From NCBI GenBank assembly GCA_036939975.1, contig JALLPB010001102.1, positions 1 to 11,221 of the forward strand: DNA of 11,221 bases. The letters run 5' to 3'. This stretch comes from Cyclostephanos tholiformis (taxonomy: Eukaryota; Bacillariophyta; Thalassiosirophyceae; Thalassiosirales; Thalassiosiraceae). Under the pieces are notes generated by a model. The model had not been told where the DNA came from. It saw only the letters and a list, made by a program, of their open reading frames with translations, and ran no database searches. A program made the position numbers and the translations under genes. Positions 1-8,382 of this stretch are shown in pieces (positions within the stretch are counted from its first letter, which is position 1; every line of letters begins with the position of its first letter).

Positions 1-214
1 TTTTATGTCAAAATGACATATGTCTTTATGTTTTTATGTTTTTGGGAATGCTCCATTATCAACAATAATATTTTTGGTCGCGAAGTCGGTGTCATTTTTT
101 TTTGTGGTTGATAATGAGAGAACTTAGGAATTAGTACGCGCATCTGAACCGGTAAATATTATACATATCGTACTCATAAATAGTATTATAATATTATCTT
201 TCGCATCAATCATC
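1..214 (+). promoter_or_regulatory. AT-rich 5' flank of the TOP6A gene
   Basis: This AT-rich stretch precedes the TOP6A start codon and must hold its 5' UTR and probably its promoter. It has short T-rich repeats (ATGTTTTT twice near 29-45) and a small perfect palindrome, ATGTCA-AAA-TGACAT, at 5-19, which could be a bZIP-type binding site but may be chance. No clear TATA box can be singled out because the whole stretch is AT-rich. The composition changes sharply to GC-rich at the start codon, which supports the chosen start. Confidence 0.35.
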
Positions 215-2222
215 ATGCCCGAATCGAAGCGCCGACCTCCGGCCGTGCCGAAGTCCTCCGCCCCCCCCCCGCCATCCAAACGCCGAGTCGTGAATCTCGC
301 AGACGACGCCGACTTGGTGTTGGCGCAATGTCGAAGGCTTCGCGATGCCCTCAGGAGGAAGCAAGCGTTTCATGCGGCCGACGACGACGACGACTACGAC
401 TACGAGGACGACGAATGGGGCCTCGACGATGATTCGCGCGATGGGGGGGGTGGGGGGAAGAAATGGAAGAAGAAGAAGACGGAGAAGAAGAAGAAGTCGG
501 TGGGGGGTGCCGCCGTCAAGACCGACGTCGATGCGGAGGAGGGGGATGCCGAGGGGGGCGCCAACAAGACGGTGATGCTCAGTCTCTCGGAATTGAGGGG
601 CACGACGAACGCGTCGGGGTACGTTAAGAAGTCCATAGTGGAAGTCGTCGAGATGAATAGCACGGAGGTAATGGAGGGGATCGAGAACGTGGCCGTCACG
701 ATCGCGACGCAGGTGTTGGCGAGGAGGGGATTTCAATTGGACATTCCGTGTGAGTTAAATTTTTTCGTTTGTGTCCTCCGCTCGTCGGAATACGTCGGAC
801 GACGTGGAGAATAACTGCCATATACCGACCTCGATCATTTCTCTCCCGCAAAGCTCGTGCCGCATCGAACCAAATTTACGTCCCGGAGCTGGATAGGATC
901 GTACTGGGGGATAAGCGTGGGACGAGGAGCTTTCTTAATGTCAAGGTGAAATGATATCGTATCGTCGTGTTATTTTTTCGAATATCATTGCATACCCGCC
1001 CTGTAGCGACCCAACCTAAGATTTCACTTTCATCTTCATACGTACTTACATGTCATAGGAGTCCAGGAAAGCTGCCATCACAACTCGTGTCCTCCAACTC
1101 CTCCACGCTGTGTTACTTAAGCGTATTCACATCACCAAACGCGATTTATTCTACACGGATGTCAAGTTATTCGTCGACCAATCGGAGAGCGATGGAGTTC
1201 TAGACGACGTCGCTACCATGATTGGTTGTACTAGGTCCAACCTTCACGTGGTAGCGAGCGACAAGGGCCTAGTTGTGGGACGGATCTCCTTCTACGAGGA
1301 TGGGGACTACATCGATTGCACTAAAATGGGAGTCGGGGGTAAGGCGATCCCGCCCTACATCGACAAAATCGAAAACATCGAGAGCGACGCTGAGTTCATC
1401 CTACTGGTCGAGAAGGAGGCCGCATATATGAGGATGGCGGAGGATAGGTTTTACATGCGATATCCGTGCATAGTAATAACCGCGAAGGGCCAACCGGACG
1501 TCGCATCGCGCATGTTCCTCTCCAGGATTACGTCGGAATTACAAATTCCGGTGTTGGCGCTTGTGGACTCCGATCCGTACGGGCTCAAAATTCTCTCCGT
1601 ATACATGTCGGGCAGTAAGAACATGAGTTACGACAGTGCTAGTCTCACTACCCCGGACATTAAATGGCTGGGATTGCGCCCGAGCGATTTGAATAAGTGA
1701 GTCACGAATGGTATTTACGACGTACGAATATACAATTACTACAATCCTGACCTTCTGTGCTCCCTCTCGTCTTCCCCTTCCGCGTGTAGGTATGATCTTC
1801 CGGATCAATGTCGTCTCAAAATGACCGAGAACGATATCAAAACTGGGAAGGAGTTGCTTCAAGAGGCGTTCATAATGAAAAATCCCGAGTGGATGAAAGA
1901 GCTGCAGAGGATGGTACGTTTCCATGTGTAGGTGTATTTTTGCATCGGATGCACGTACAGTAAACGAGCGACTAAGTTGTGTTCATGAACTTCGAATAAT
2001 TTTAGGTCAAGTCGAAAGAGAAGGCGGAGATCCAGGCGCTATCCTCTTTTGGCTTTCAGTATGTCACAGAAGTGTATCTCCCCCGCAAGTGAGTCATCTT
2101 ATTGCCAAATCTTTTCTGGCGAACATTTCCATCGTGGTACGCTGCTAAGACTTACTTTTCCTCGTCGTTCATTCGCTGTTTGCTCTCGTGTGCGAAGATT
2201 GAGGGAAGGGGACTGGATCTGA
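215..2222 (+). CDS. TOP6A: DNA topoisomerase VI subunit A (SPO11-3/TOP6A type), six exons
   Basis: Catalytic subunit of topoisomerase VI, a type IIB enzyme that cuts both DNA strands through a tyrosyl link; in plants it works with TOP6B (plus RHL1 and BIN4) in decatenation during endoreduplication. Exons by splice sites and homology: 215-749, 854-945, 1059-1696, 1790-1913, 2006-2088, 2198-2222. All introns are GT-AG (92-113 nt), phases agree, and the product is 498 aa. Visible motifs: [12 protein letters not shown] with catalytic Tyr241; Toprim glutamate in ILLVEK (Glu327) and acidic pair in LVDSDPYG (Asp379, Asp381); [30 protein letters not shown]; and a C-terminus ending YLPRKLREGDWI. The last blocks resemble plant SPO11-3 more than meiotic SPO11-1/-2. 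Residues 1 to about 120 are low complexity: an Asp/Tyr tract at 56-66, then Gly, then Lys runs, probably a nuclear-targeting or DNA-contact tail. The family call is very secure; exact ends of the N-terminal tail are less so. Confidence 0.95.
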
Positions 2223-2621
2223 AACTCCTAACTCGACGGAAGTTAGATTCACCGACGTATAATATATATCATTTAACTAAATGCATGAAATTTGAAAACC
2301 GAACAACCTCGCTCGATGGATGGCCTGCCATCTACCTAGCGCGCTGCCTCAACAGGCAAAAATCTGACTTTCATCGTAGCCTCATGGCGAAGTAAACGTC
2401 GACGCCACCCTTCCCAAATGATAGAAAACCCGCAGGTTCTCGAGAGTCGAGAGGCTCTACTCCTCCAGATCAACTCCAGCGTATTGTACTGGAGAGGATC
2501 GTACGATAGTACTTCTTACCTACCATACGTTTTAGAGTAGGTCGTCAGAACAAGAGGCAGGCCAGGGACCCAACACTGATAAACACTAAACACACGCCAT
2601 CGGGCAGAAAAGTGAGGCGCC
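2223..2621. other. Intergenic region between TOP6A and the GOLD-domain gene
   Basis: This stretch holds the 3' UTR of TOP6A and the 5' flank of the next gene on the same strand. The first part is AT-rich (around 2259-2300) and may carry the polyadenylation signal; no canonical AATAAA stands out. Short dyads are present, for example CTCCAG/CTGGAG around 2472-2492. No ORF with recognisable similarity and no RNA gene is visible. Confidence 0.5.
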
Positions 2622-4755
2622 ATGGGCGACAATTCCTTCGACGACGAGGATCCCGTCGCGTCGTTCATCCCAAGCGACTCCGACGCCATCGCCCCTCCTC
2701 CTCCTATTCCTCCTCCCGCGAATGCATTAGCGACGCGACAGGTGGAGGAGGAGGTGCGCGCGGGGGTACCGTCGTCGTCGGGCGCCGTCGCGAACAACGT
2801 CGAAAATAGCGGGAACGACGACGCTTCCGCTCGTGGTAAGAATGAAGACAAATTGCACGTGTGGGGGAGGGGGGTGGAGGAGGTGTGTGTCTTGCGCATC
2901 CCCCCCCCCCCCCCAACCCGTCGTCCCCTTTTCGAACGATCGTCCGGGTGTTGGCGGTATCACCCCCCCCTCCCCTCTTCCCATCTGCATCGAGTTGTTG
3001 TTGCATCATACCTCGCAAAAGACTCGCGAAAAGTAGAAGGAGAAAAAGAGAAAAACGGGATAATCACCCGCGATCATGTACATTTCTATTATCCCCCCCC
3101 CCCCCGTTCGTTCCATTCTCATCTCCCTCCTCCATCCCCCCTCTCCCATCCTTCGCGCATCGTCGGGGATGTTGTGTTGTGACTCACCCTCGACATCCGA
3201 AATAATAATGTTGTATGAATTATAATGTGAAGATCTCAACGAGGAACTCGACGACCTCCTCCGTAAGGGACATTTACCCCAAAAGTCCGTCGATGCCCTA
3301 CGGAATCTAATACGCGAGAATTCCAACCTCGCGGAGAAGAATTCGAAGCTCAAATCATTGTTGGGACGATCCGCGAAGGCCCAACGGGACGCGAAGAACG
3401 AGCTAGAGTCGATGAGGAGATCGTACGATGCGGCCAAGGTGGAATGCGAAAGACTCGAGAGGAGGGTGGAGGCACTCGCGAGCAGGCCGACGCACATGGA
3501 CCTACTCGCGGACTTCGAGACGAATTTCGACAGGGCGCTGCTATCGATCGGCACCGCCACGGGGGGCGCGGGTGGGAGGTCGGTCGGACATTATCAGAGC
3601 GGGGGGGAGGACGCATTCGAGTCGTCCATCCACGCGTCGTCCATGTACGACGATGCGTCGGTTATCGCATCCTCCCGACTCGTCGGCGCATCGTCGGGCG
3701 GGAGCGCGAGGGTAGGCGCGGACCCCCTCCTACTAACGGAGCTCAACGAGTCCGTATCCCGCATCGCGCACCTCGAATCGCTGAACTCATCCCTGCAGGG
3801 TCGGTGCGCCAACCTCGAGCGAGCGCACGGCGAACTCCTGCAAGAGCAGCAGTCGAGCAGGAACGCCCTCGCGAATATGCAGCTCGAGCTGCGGATGTCG
3901 AGGATGGAAACCGAGCACGCGACGCGATGCCTGCGCGAGAAGGAGGCGATCATCGCCGAGATGCAGCTCGAGATTGACCTGGTAACTAAGAGCGCCGTCG
4001 ACGCGAATAGGAGGGCCGCGGAGGGGATGGAGGCGGCGCAGGGCGCTAGGAGCGACAGGGAGTACGTCGCGGGGCTCGAGGCGAAGGTCGTGGCGTTGCA
4101 GGAGTGGGCGCTCGCGAGCACGGAGAGCAAGAGGCTGACTTCCGAGAGATGTCGGGGATTGGAGGGCCGCGTGAGAGAGCTCGAGGGCGCGATACGGAAG
4201 ATCCACGCTTCCGGGGGTGGGATGGGAGTAGCCGGGCAGTGCGTAGATGGGACGTCGATGTCGTCGGACTTGGGGGACACGTCCATGCCACTGCTCGCGG
4301 ACGTCGTGGGGCGGAAGATAATTCCTTACCCCTCCTCGGGATCCGTCGCGGGAAGCAGCCAAGGCGGTGACGATCAAGAGCGCAAGCTCTGGACGAGGTC
4401 GTCGTCTCTCGTGGTCGGCGCTGGTATGGTCGGACACGCACCGTTGGAACTCGGGAAGGTACACATCGAGCCGTACGAGACCGTGATACTTCGGTGGAAG
4501 TTCGATTTGACGCCCGGCGATTTGGACATATACTTCTCGATATTGAAAGGCGTGTGCGAGGATAAGAAGTCCCAGAGGGCCGCCGACGCCTGCTTCCGAC
4601 ATCGACACGTCACGGGGGGTGGAGGCGGGGACGTGAGTGGGGCCTTCGCGAAGCAGAACGCATGCACGTTGCTTTGGAGCAACGAGATGTCATGGGTTAG
4701 GCCGCGCACGATCAAGTGGACTGTGGACGCTGTGGCGATCGAGTGGAGCGATTGA
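2622..4755 (+). CDS. Coiled-coil protein with C-terminal GOLD-like domain, two exons
   Basis: Exon 1 is 2622-2835 and exon 2 is 3233-4755, joined by a phase-1 intron (donor GTAAGA, acceptor GAAG) that rebuilds an Asp codon; the product is 578 aa. Order of parts: an acidic, Pro-rich disordered start (1-72); a heptad-rich helix from LNEELDDLL to about residue 158; a Ser/Gly linker with ASSR and SSGGS; a long coiled coil at about 241-397 with repeated Leu/Glu/Arg heptads; a second linker; then a compact domain at about 478-576. That domain reads as a GOLD beta-sandwich: PYETVILRWKFDLTPGDLDI near its start and TLLWSNEMSWVRPRTIKW near its end, matching the family pattern of an aromatic strand, GD..I.F, and a final W-N-x-x-S-W...K strand. 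GOLD domains occur in p24 cargo proteins, SEC14-like proteins and the autophagy adaptor FYCO1, where a coiled coil precedes GOLD. No signal peptide, RUN, FYVE or CRAL-TRIO domain is visible, so a cytosolic tether or adaptor role is only inferred. Confidence 0.85.
2900..3105 (+). repeat. Poly-C tracts inside the intron of the GOLD-domain gene
   Basis: The 397-nt intron (2836-3232) contains uninterrupted C runs of 15 nt (2900-2914), 8 nt (2963-2970) and 13 nt (3093-3105), with C/T-rich sequence between them. The intron is several times longer than the other introns in the window. On the minus strand the runs are G tracts able to form a G-quadruplex. They are also likely sites of length variation or assembly error. 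Confidence 0.85.
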
Positions 4756-4996
4756 TATGTAGTATTTATTCGAGTTATGGTGATATGAAGTGTTTAATCC
4801 ATCCCATTGGTAATCATTCTTGACGGATACTATACACTAGTATTATTTTACCTAGCTATCATATCGTACTTGAACTTACTTCGGTACTCCTTCGACACAG
4901 CGTGTAAAAAAATAATAATACACGGAACAAAACGTCAAAGATCAAACCAAAATTGCACCAGAACTGCATAGGTGGGTCGTCCTATCGTACGTCAAC
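4756..4996. other. Intergenic region, 3' flank of GOLD gene and 5' flank of membrane-protein gene
   Basis: An AT-rich spacer between two genes on the same strand. It must hold the 3' end of one transcript and the promoter of the next. The AAAAAATAATAATA stretch near 4907-4920 is the most AT-rich part. Nothing else can be recognised in it. Confidence 0.45.
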
Positions 4997-6310
4997 ATGA
5001 CTCGAAGCAAGCCTCCCCTTGATCGCCAAGGCGACGACGACGACAACGGCTGTTTTCTTCTTCGTCGTCGTCTTCATCGTCAGCGCCGTCAACGTCATCG
5101 TCGTCTCCTCCATCCGTCCCTGATCGCGTCGATCGCCATGGCAACGGCGGCGGCCGCGTCCTCGCCTCCCCACCCATCGTCGTTCGTACGCGTTGAATAC
5201 GAGGACGATCATCGCCCCCCTCCCCGCGATCACGATCGTCATCGTCGTCCGACGAGACGGAGGGCACTGCGATGGGGGGCGGGTTCGGACGATATCGTGG
5301 GCGACGCGGCGTCGTCGTACGGGGGAGGGGGGGAGGGGGGGGGGGGAACGATGCAGTCGTTCAACGACGACGACGACGCGACGACGACGACGATGATGAT
5401 GACGGCGACGACGACCATGGGGGGGATGGTCGAGGGCGGCGAGGGGGGGGGGCACGACTACGGCGCGGCGACGGGCGACGTGTCGTCGTCGTCGTCGTCG
5501 TCGTCATACGGGTCGTACGGTTCGTACGGCGCGGGCGGACACGTCGCCTCGTCGAGTACGGCCCCGCGGACGGGCGGTGCCGTCGAAAATTCCCGCGGGA
5601 GCGGATCCTCCGCGTCCTACGGCATCGCCGACACGGCCTACGGCGGTGGATCCCACGGAGGCGGGAGCTCGCTCGGAGGAGGTGGCGCGGGGGGAGGGGG
5701 GGGGGGAACGGAGATGGGAGACTATTCCAGCGCGTGGGGGACCGGATCCGCGTCCTCCGCGTCATCGTCATCGTCATCGTCGTTATACGACTCGTACAAA
5801 AAATCGAAGGGCACGTCCGTCGGCGAATTTCGCGTTCCCACCGTCACGATATCGCTCATACACGCGATGTTCCTCGTCGCGTTCGCGACACTCGTCGGGA
5901 TGGTACTCACCGCGAATAGGATGGAACGCGATCCCGATGGCAACTTCGCGAATTGCTGTCGCGTCGCATTGCGCACGGTCCATTGCACGGGCATGGTGAT
6001 TTACAATCTGTACCACTGTCGTTTGGGCGATATCCCGCGCGTGGTATTCGCGTCCGAGTACGACGGCGATGACGATGACGATTACACCGACGAGGAAATC
6101 GAAAGGATGAGGCCGAGGGCTGGTATCGAGAGGGCCCTCGACGTCGAGCATAGGAGGGCGCTGAGGAAGGTCGGGATCGAATTGAACAAGATCAGGGCGA
6201 CGGGGTCGAATGGTACGAAGGCGTCGGGGAAGTCGACGGGGACGGCAACAACGACGGAGGCCAAGACGATGGGGATCAGGGATGGTAACGGCGCGAGCGG
6301 ACGTCGGTAG
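4997..6310 (+). CDS. Unrecognised low-complexity protein with one membrane span
   Basis: A single-exon ORF of 437 codons. I do not recognise a family. Residues 1-50 are Arg/His-rich; about 100-275 are runs of Gly, Asp, Thr/Met and Ser with SYGSYGSYGAGG-type repeats. One clear hydrophobic segment (about 283-306, VTISLIHAMFLVAFATLVGM and onward) follows a basic Lys-Lys-Ser-Lys stretch, predicting a type II-like or tail-side topology. The roughly 130-residue part after the span is more ordinary: four Cys (CC, C, C) within 40 residues, NLYHCRLGDIPRVVF, then an acidic DGDDDDDYTDEE patch and a basic helix. Only the segment from the span to the acidic patch looks likely to be a conserved fold. The start is uncertain: the ATG at 4997 has A at -3, while the ATG at 5138 (GCCATGG context) gives a 390-aa protein lacking the Arg-rich start. 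No signal peptide is visible from either start. Confidence 0.7.
   Translation: MTRSKPPLDRQGDDDDNGCFLLRRRLHRQRRQRHRRLLHPSLIASIAMATAAAASSPPHPSSFVRVEYEDDHRPPPRDHDRHRRPTRRRALRWGAGSDDIVGDAASSYGGGGEGGGGTMQSFNDDDDATTTTMMMTATTTMGGMVEGGEGGGHDYGAATGDVSSSSSSSSYGSYGSYGAGGHVASSSTAPRTGGAVENSRGSGSSASYGIADTAYGGGSHGGGSSLGGGGAGGGGGGTEMGDYSSAWGTGSASSASSSSSSSLYDSYKKSKGTSVGEFRVPTVTISLIHAMFLVAFATLVGMVLTANRMERDPDGNFANCCRVALRTVHCTGMVIYNLYHCRLGDIPRVVFASEYDGDDDDDYTDEEIERMRPRAGIERALDVEHRRALRKVGIELNKIRATGSNGTKASGKSTGTATTTEAKTMGIRDGNGASGRR
5321..5505 (+). repeat. Coding microsatellites and G runs (poly-Gly, poly-Asp, poly-Ser)
   Basis: Within the membrane-protein gene, 5321-5346 is almost pure G broken by single A, 5365-5400 is a GAC/ACG/GAT trinucleotide run, and 5482-5505 is eight TCG repeats encoding Ser8. 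The trinucleotide runs keep frame, so length changes would alter only low-complexity loops. A one-base error in the G runs would shift the frame, which makes this a point to verify. Confidence 0.85.
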
Positions 6311-7023
6311 CGTTCGGGGGAATAAATGGCGGCTGCACTTTCACAGTTTCATTGCATGAAGATCCGCGAAGGTCAATGTATAATATATGGGGGTGGCTAA
6401 ACTTACACCATAAACTAGAGATTTAACGGGGAACAGCTCCACGCGGGATAACTCCGGTTTGTTGGCAATGGGTGGAAAACCTCCGCAAACCCCTGTTAAT
6501 AAAACACTGTGCAACACTGGTCTATTGCGGACTTTGCACCGTAGATACTCACCGTAATGAAGAAAGAGAGCTAATTGCAGCAACTGATAACTTTTGAAGA
6601 CGACATTCAAAAAATGTAAGGACAAGAAGCCTAAATTTGGCCATGGTGCGGAGAGGCGACATTAAAACAACAACGCCAGTGTTAATATTTTCGATGAGAT
6701 AGTGCTTCATAAGACAACGAATGGAGCCCAAAACTATCACTGGCAATCCGATGTATGGGCCTATTTATTTCAATTAACTCGTCCCAAATATCTACTCTTT
6801 GTAAATGCATACATTTCTTAATTCTGTTTGTGCAAAATTTCATGGTTCTTGTTCTATTAGAATCAAATGGAAGTAATTGCACTGATTAGAAATCGACCCA
6901 GGCAAAGGACTGAAAACTCGACACAGAGTCCACTAAATGCTAGCTGTGCAATCGCCTCCTCTGAAGGGCTCTTCCATTCCACTACGATTCAATTACGATT
7001 CCATCCTACGCCAGGCAATATTC
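6311..7023. other. Gene-poor stretch between convergent genes
   Basis: The flanking genes converge here (plus-strand gene ending at 6310, minus-strand gene ending at 7024), so both 3' UTRs lie inside. The stretch is AT-rich compared with both neighbours, with only short ORFs in all frames. Apart from the possible MOSC-like fragment listed separately, I see no coding signal, RNA gene or strong repeat. Its length is more than two 3' UTRs would usually need in such a compact region. Confidence 0.5.
6407..6492 (-). pseudogene. Possible exon fragment of a MOSC N-terminal domain
   Basis: On the minus strand the segment reads PELSRVELFPVKSLVYG. The pattern L-x-R-[VI]-x-[VL]-[FY]-P-V-K-S-L is the usual opening of the MOSC N-terminal beta-barrel domain (YcbX, mARC and molybdenum cofactor sulfurase tails). 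The piece looks like an internal exon: it is preceded by TTATTAACAG and followed by GTAAGT, and a further donor (GTGAGT at 6552) would close a 60-nt intron upstream. The next expected block of the domain (a glycine then Asp-Arg) is not found before the neighbouring gene on the other strand begins. It is therefore a remnant, or a chance match of about 15 residues. Confidence 0.3.
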
Positions 7024-8319
7024 CTACGACCCCGTCTCGCTGACATTCCATTTGATGACTTCGTCCCTTATGTTACATATTCTAGCGGTCACGACGTCCA
7101 CGCGAAGCATGGCAATATTCTTGCCGACGATAAACTTCGTAAAAAGGTGCGATGACACGAGGCACGAGACGGAGGATGCCGGTCTCTTCAGTATTAGGTG
7201 TTGTGTGCACAAGCGGATGATACGAGAAGATGGTTCGCTCACTCACCTGCGGATAATCGGGATTGTTCCTAAGATGAATGTCTCTGTAATAATCTGCAAG
7301 GACGGCTGGCGCGCGCGCGCGCACGATGGTGCGTAAAACGAGCGAGGGAAGAGAAGTTGAGATGTATTATTGCGTTTTTCGGGCGGTCCGATCCGCGATG
7401 GAAACATATTCGGATACGGCCAAGAATCGATTCGCACATTGACGAACAAATAGGGGGGGAGGTTTCATAATGAATTTATTTCATCGGGCATGAGTATGCG
7501 CGAAAAATGTCTCACCATCCCGCACGACGGAACACGTCCCGTTCAGAGTTATGCTGTATTCGCCCGTGAGTGGCAATGGAGTGCTCACGCCCCCCTCGGT
7601 ACCAATACCGGATGGGACGGTCGGCGGAAATGGCGCCGCGCCGACGGCGGTGGAATCCGAATCCGAGAAATCGTGAACCAGCAAGGCCACCCCCCCCCCG
7701 CTCCTCTCGAGCATGTCGTATTTCTTCGTCCTGATATTCGTGGACATGACGATGATCTCCTCCTCGGGTAGGTACGTGAACCTCATGAGCGACAGGTGAG
7801 ACGTGCGCGAGTCGACGTCGACCGTGCTGAGGTACGCGAAGCGACAGCGCGACAGGACGCGTCGAACGATGTCGGGTAGGGGAGGTCGAAGGGGTTGTTG
7901 GGACGAGCTGTTGCGAACGAGCGCCGAGAGGAAATCTTCGAATTTTGTTGTTCGCGCGTTTTGTTTCGATCGTGTCAACGAATGTCGCCCCGGGTCGGGG
8001 AAAGAGGAATGGAAAGGAGTGTGCACCATTTGGGAGAACGCGCCAGACGACGGCATGTGTCATCGCCCGAACGAGGCGCGAATAATCGAAATGTCAGCCA
8101 TGACGGCACGAACGATGAAAATGACGATTGATGAGGAAGACCGTCTAGTCTCGTCTCGTGTCTCGTCTCACCTCGTTCCGCCTCGCGTTCCTCCCAGCGG
8201 CGTTCGCGTTCCCTCTCGATACGCCTGTGCCTCCAGGATAGGTAAACGATCGGCACGACGAAGAGCGCCAGCGTCGTGACCGCGTTGGGACGATGACCGC
8301 CGGACGAAGGTTTCGACAT
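7024..8319 (-). CDS. Membrane-anchored pyridoxamine 5'-phosphate oxidase-like (FMN split barrel) protein, four exons
   Basis: Exons on the minus strand: 8319-8172, 7935-7516, 7305-7247, 7134-7024; all introns are GT-AG and the phases (1, 1, 0) agree, giving 245 aa. The start MSKPSSGG is followed by a hydrophobic segment (about 12-28, TLALFVVPIVYLSW) and a basic-acidic Arg/Glu helix, suggesting an N-terminal membrane anchor. The split barrel runs from about residue 70 to the end: PDIVRRVLSRCRFAYLSTVD, then MSTNIRTKKYDML (the usual FMN-phosphate contact strand), ITLNGTCSVV, YYRDIHLRNNPDYPQ, and a final FIVGKNIAMLRVDVVTARIC. Family members bind FMN and reduce or oxidise small substrates; the yeast relatives YLR456W/YPR172W are uncharacterised, so the substrate is unknown. 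A Ser/Pro/Gly-rich insertion sits in mid-barrel (about 135-170). The third exon can start at 7305 or, 12 nt later, at 7293 without frame change; 7305 fits the family spacing better. A (GC)n run adjoins this acceptor. Confidence 0.85.
7308..7321. repeat. GC dinucleotide run at an intron acceptor
   Basis: An alternating GC tract lies in the second intron of the PNPOx-like gene, directly beside its third-exon acceptor on the minus strand. Alternating GC can adopt Z-DNA and tends to change length. It replaces the polypyrimidine tract expected next to an acceptor, which adds to doubt over which of the two in-frame acceptors is used. Confidence 0.7.
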
Positions 8320-8340
8320 GGTAGTTTGTCAAAAGAGATA

Positions 8341-8382
8341 GGTAGTATGGTATTATCTTCGGGTTAATACCGTTATTCTACC
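8341..8382. repeat. Compound inverted repeat across the left edge of the element
   Basis: Two nested arms face each other: GGTAG (8341-8345) with CTACC (8378-8382), and GGTATTA (8349-8355) with TAATACC (8365-8371), separated by 9 nt. The left half lies outside the direct repeat and the right half inside it. The second copy of the repeat lacks the left-hand partner arms, so the dyad is particular to this junction. It may mark the sequence where the element joined host DNA, or it may be chance. Confidence 0.45.

Noticed and set aside
206..736. Minus-strand ORF of 176 codons opposite TOP6A exon 1
   Set aside because: It is a shadow of the repeat-rich first exon; the plus-strand frame continues into conserved TOP6A exons.
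1110..1700. Separate SPO11-like gene starting inside the window's first gene
   Set aside because: This is exon 3 of TOP6A; flanking exons join with matching phases and give the conserved upstream and downstream blocks.
3444..3977. Plus-strand 177-codon ORF in another frame of the coiled-coil gene
   Set aside because: Its composition (Arg, Gly, Ala) is that of an out-of-frame GC-rich reading, and it overlaps a coding exon with clear heptad periodicity.
3594..4608. Long minus-strand ORFs (230 and 273 codons) opposite the coiled-coil gene
   Set aside because: They lie antisense to a well-supported coding exon, are Arg/Ser/Pro-rich as expected from reading GC-rich codons backwards, and show no family motif.
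4982..5455. Minus-strand ORF of 157 codons over the start of the membrane-protein gene
   Set aside because: It is mostly Arg, His and Val runs produced by reading trinucleotide repeats on the opposite strand.
5361..5505. CRISPR-like or minisatellite array
   Set aside because: The repeats are trinucleotide runs within a coding frame, with no unique spacers.
7512..8063. Minus-strand ORF of 183 codons in another frame of the PNPOx-like gene
   Set aside because: The alternative frame holds the split-barrel motifs and splices cleanly to exons on both sides; this one does not.
7024..8319. Genuine pyridoxamine 5'-phosphate oxidase (vitamin B6 salvage enzyme)
   Set aside because: The protein has the split-barrel fold motifs but lacks the typical C-terminal PNPO dimerisation signature and carries a membrane anchor, so only the broader PNPOx-like family is claimed.
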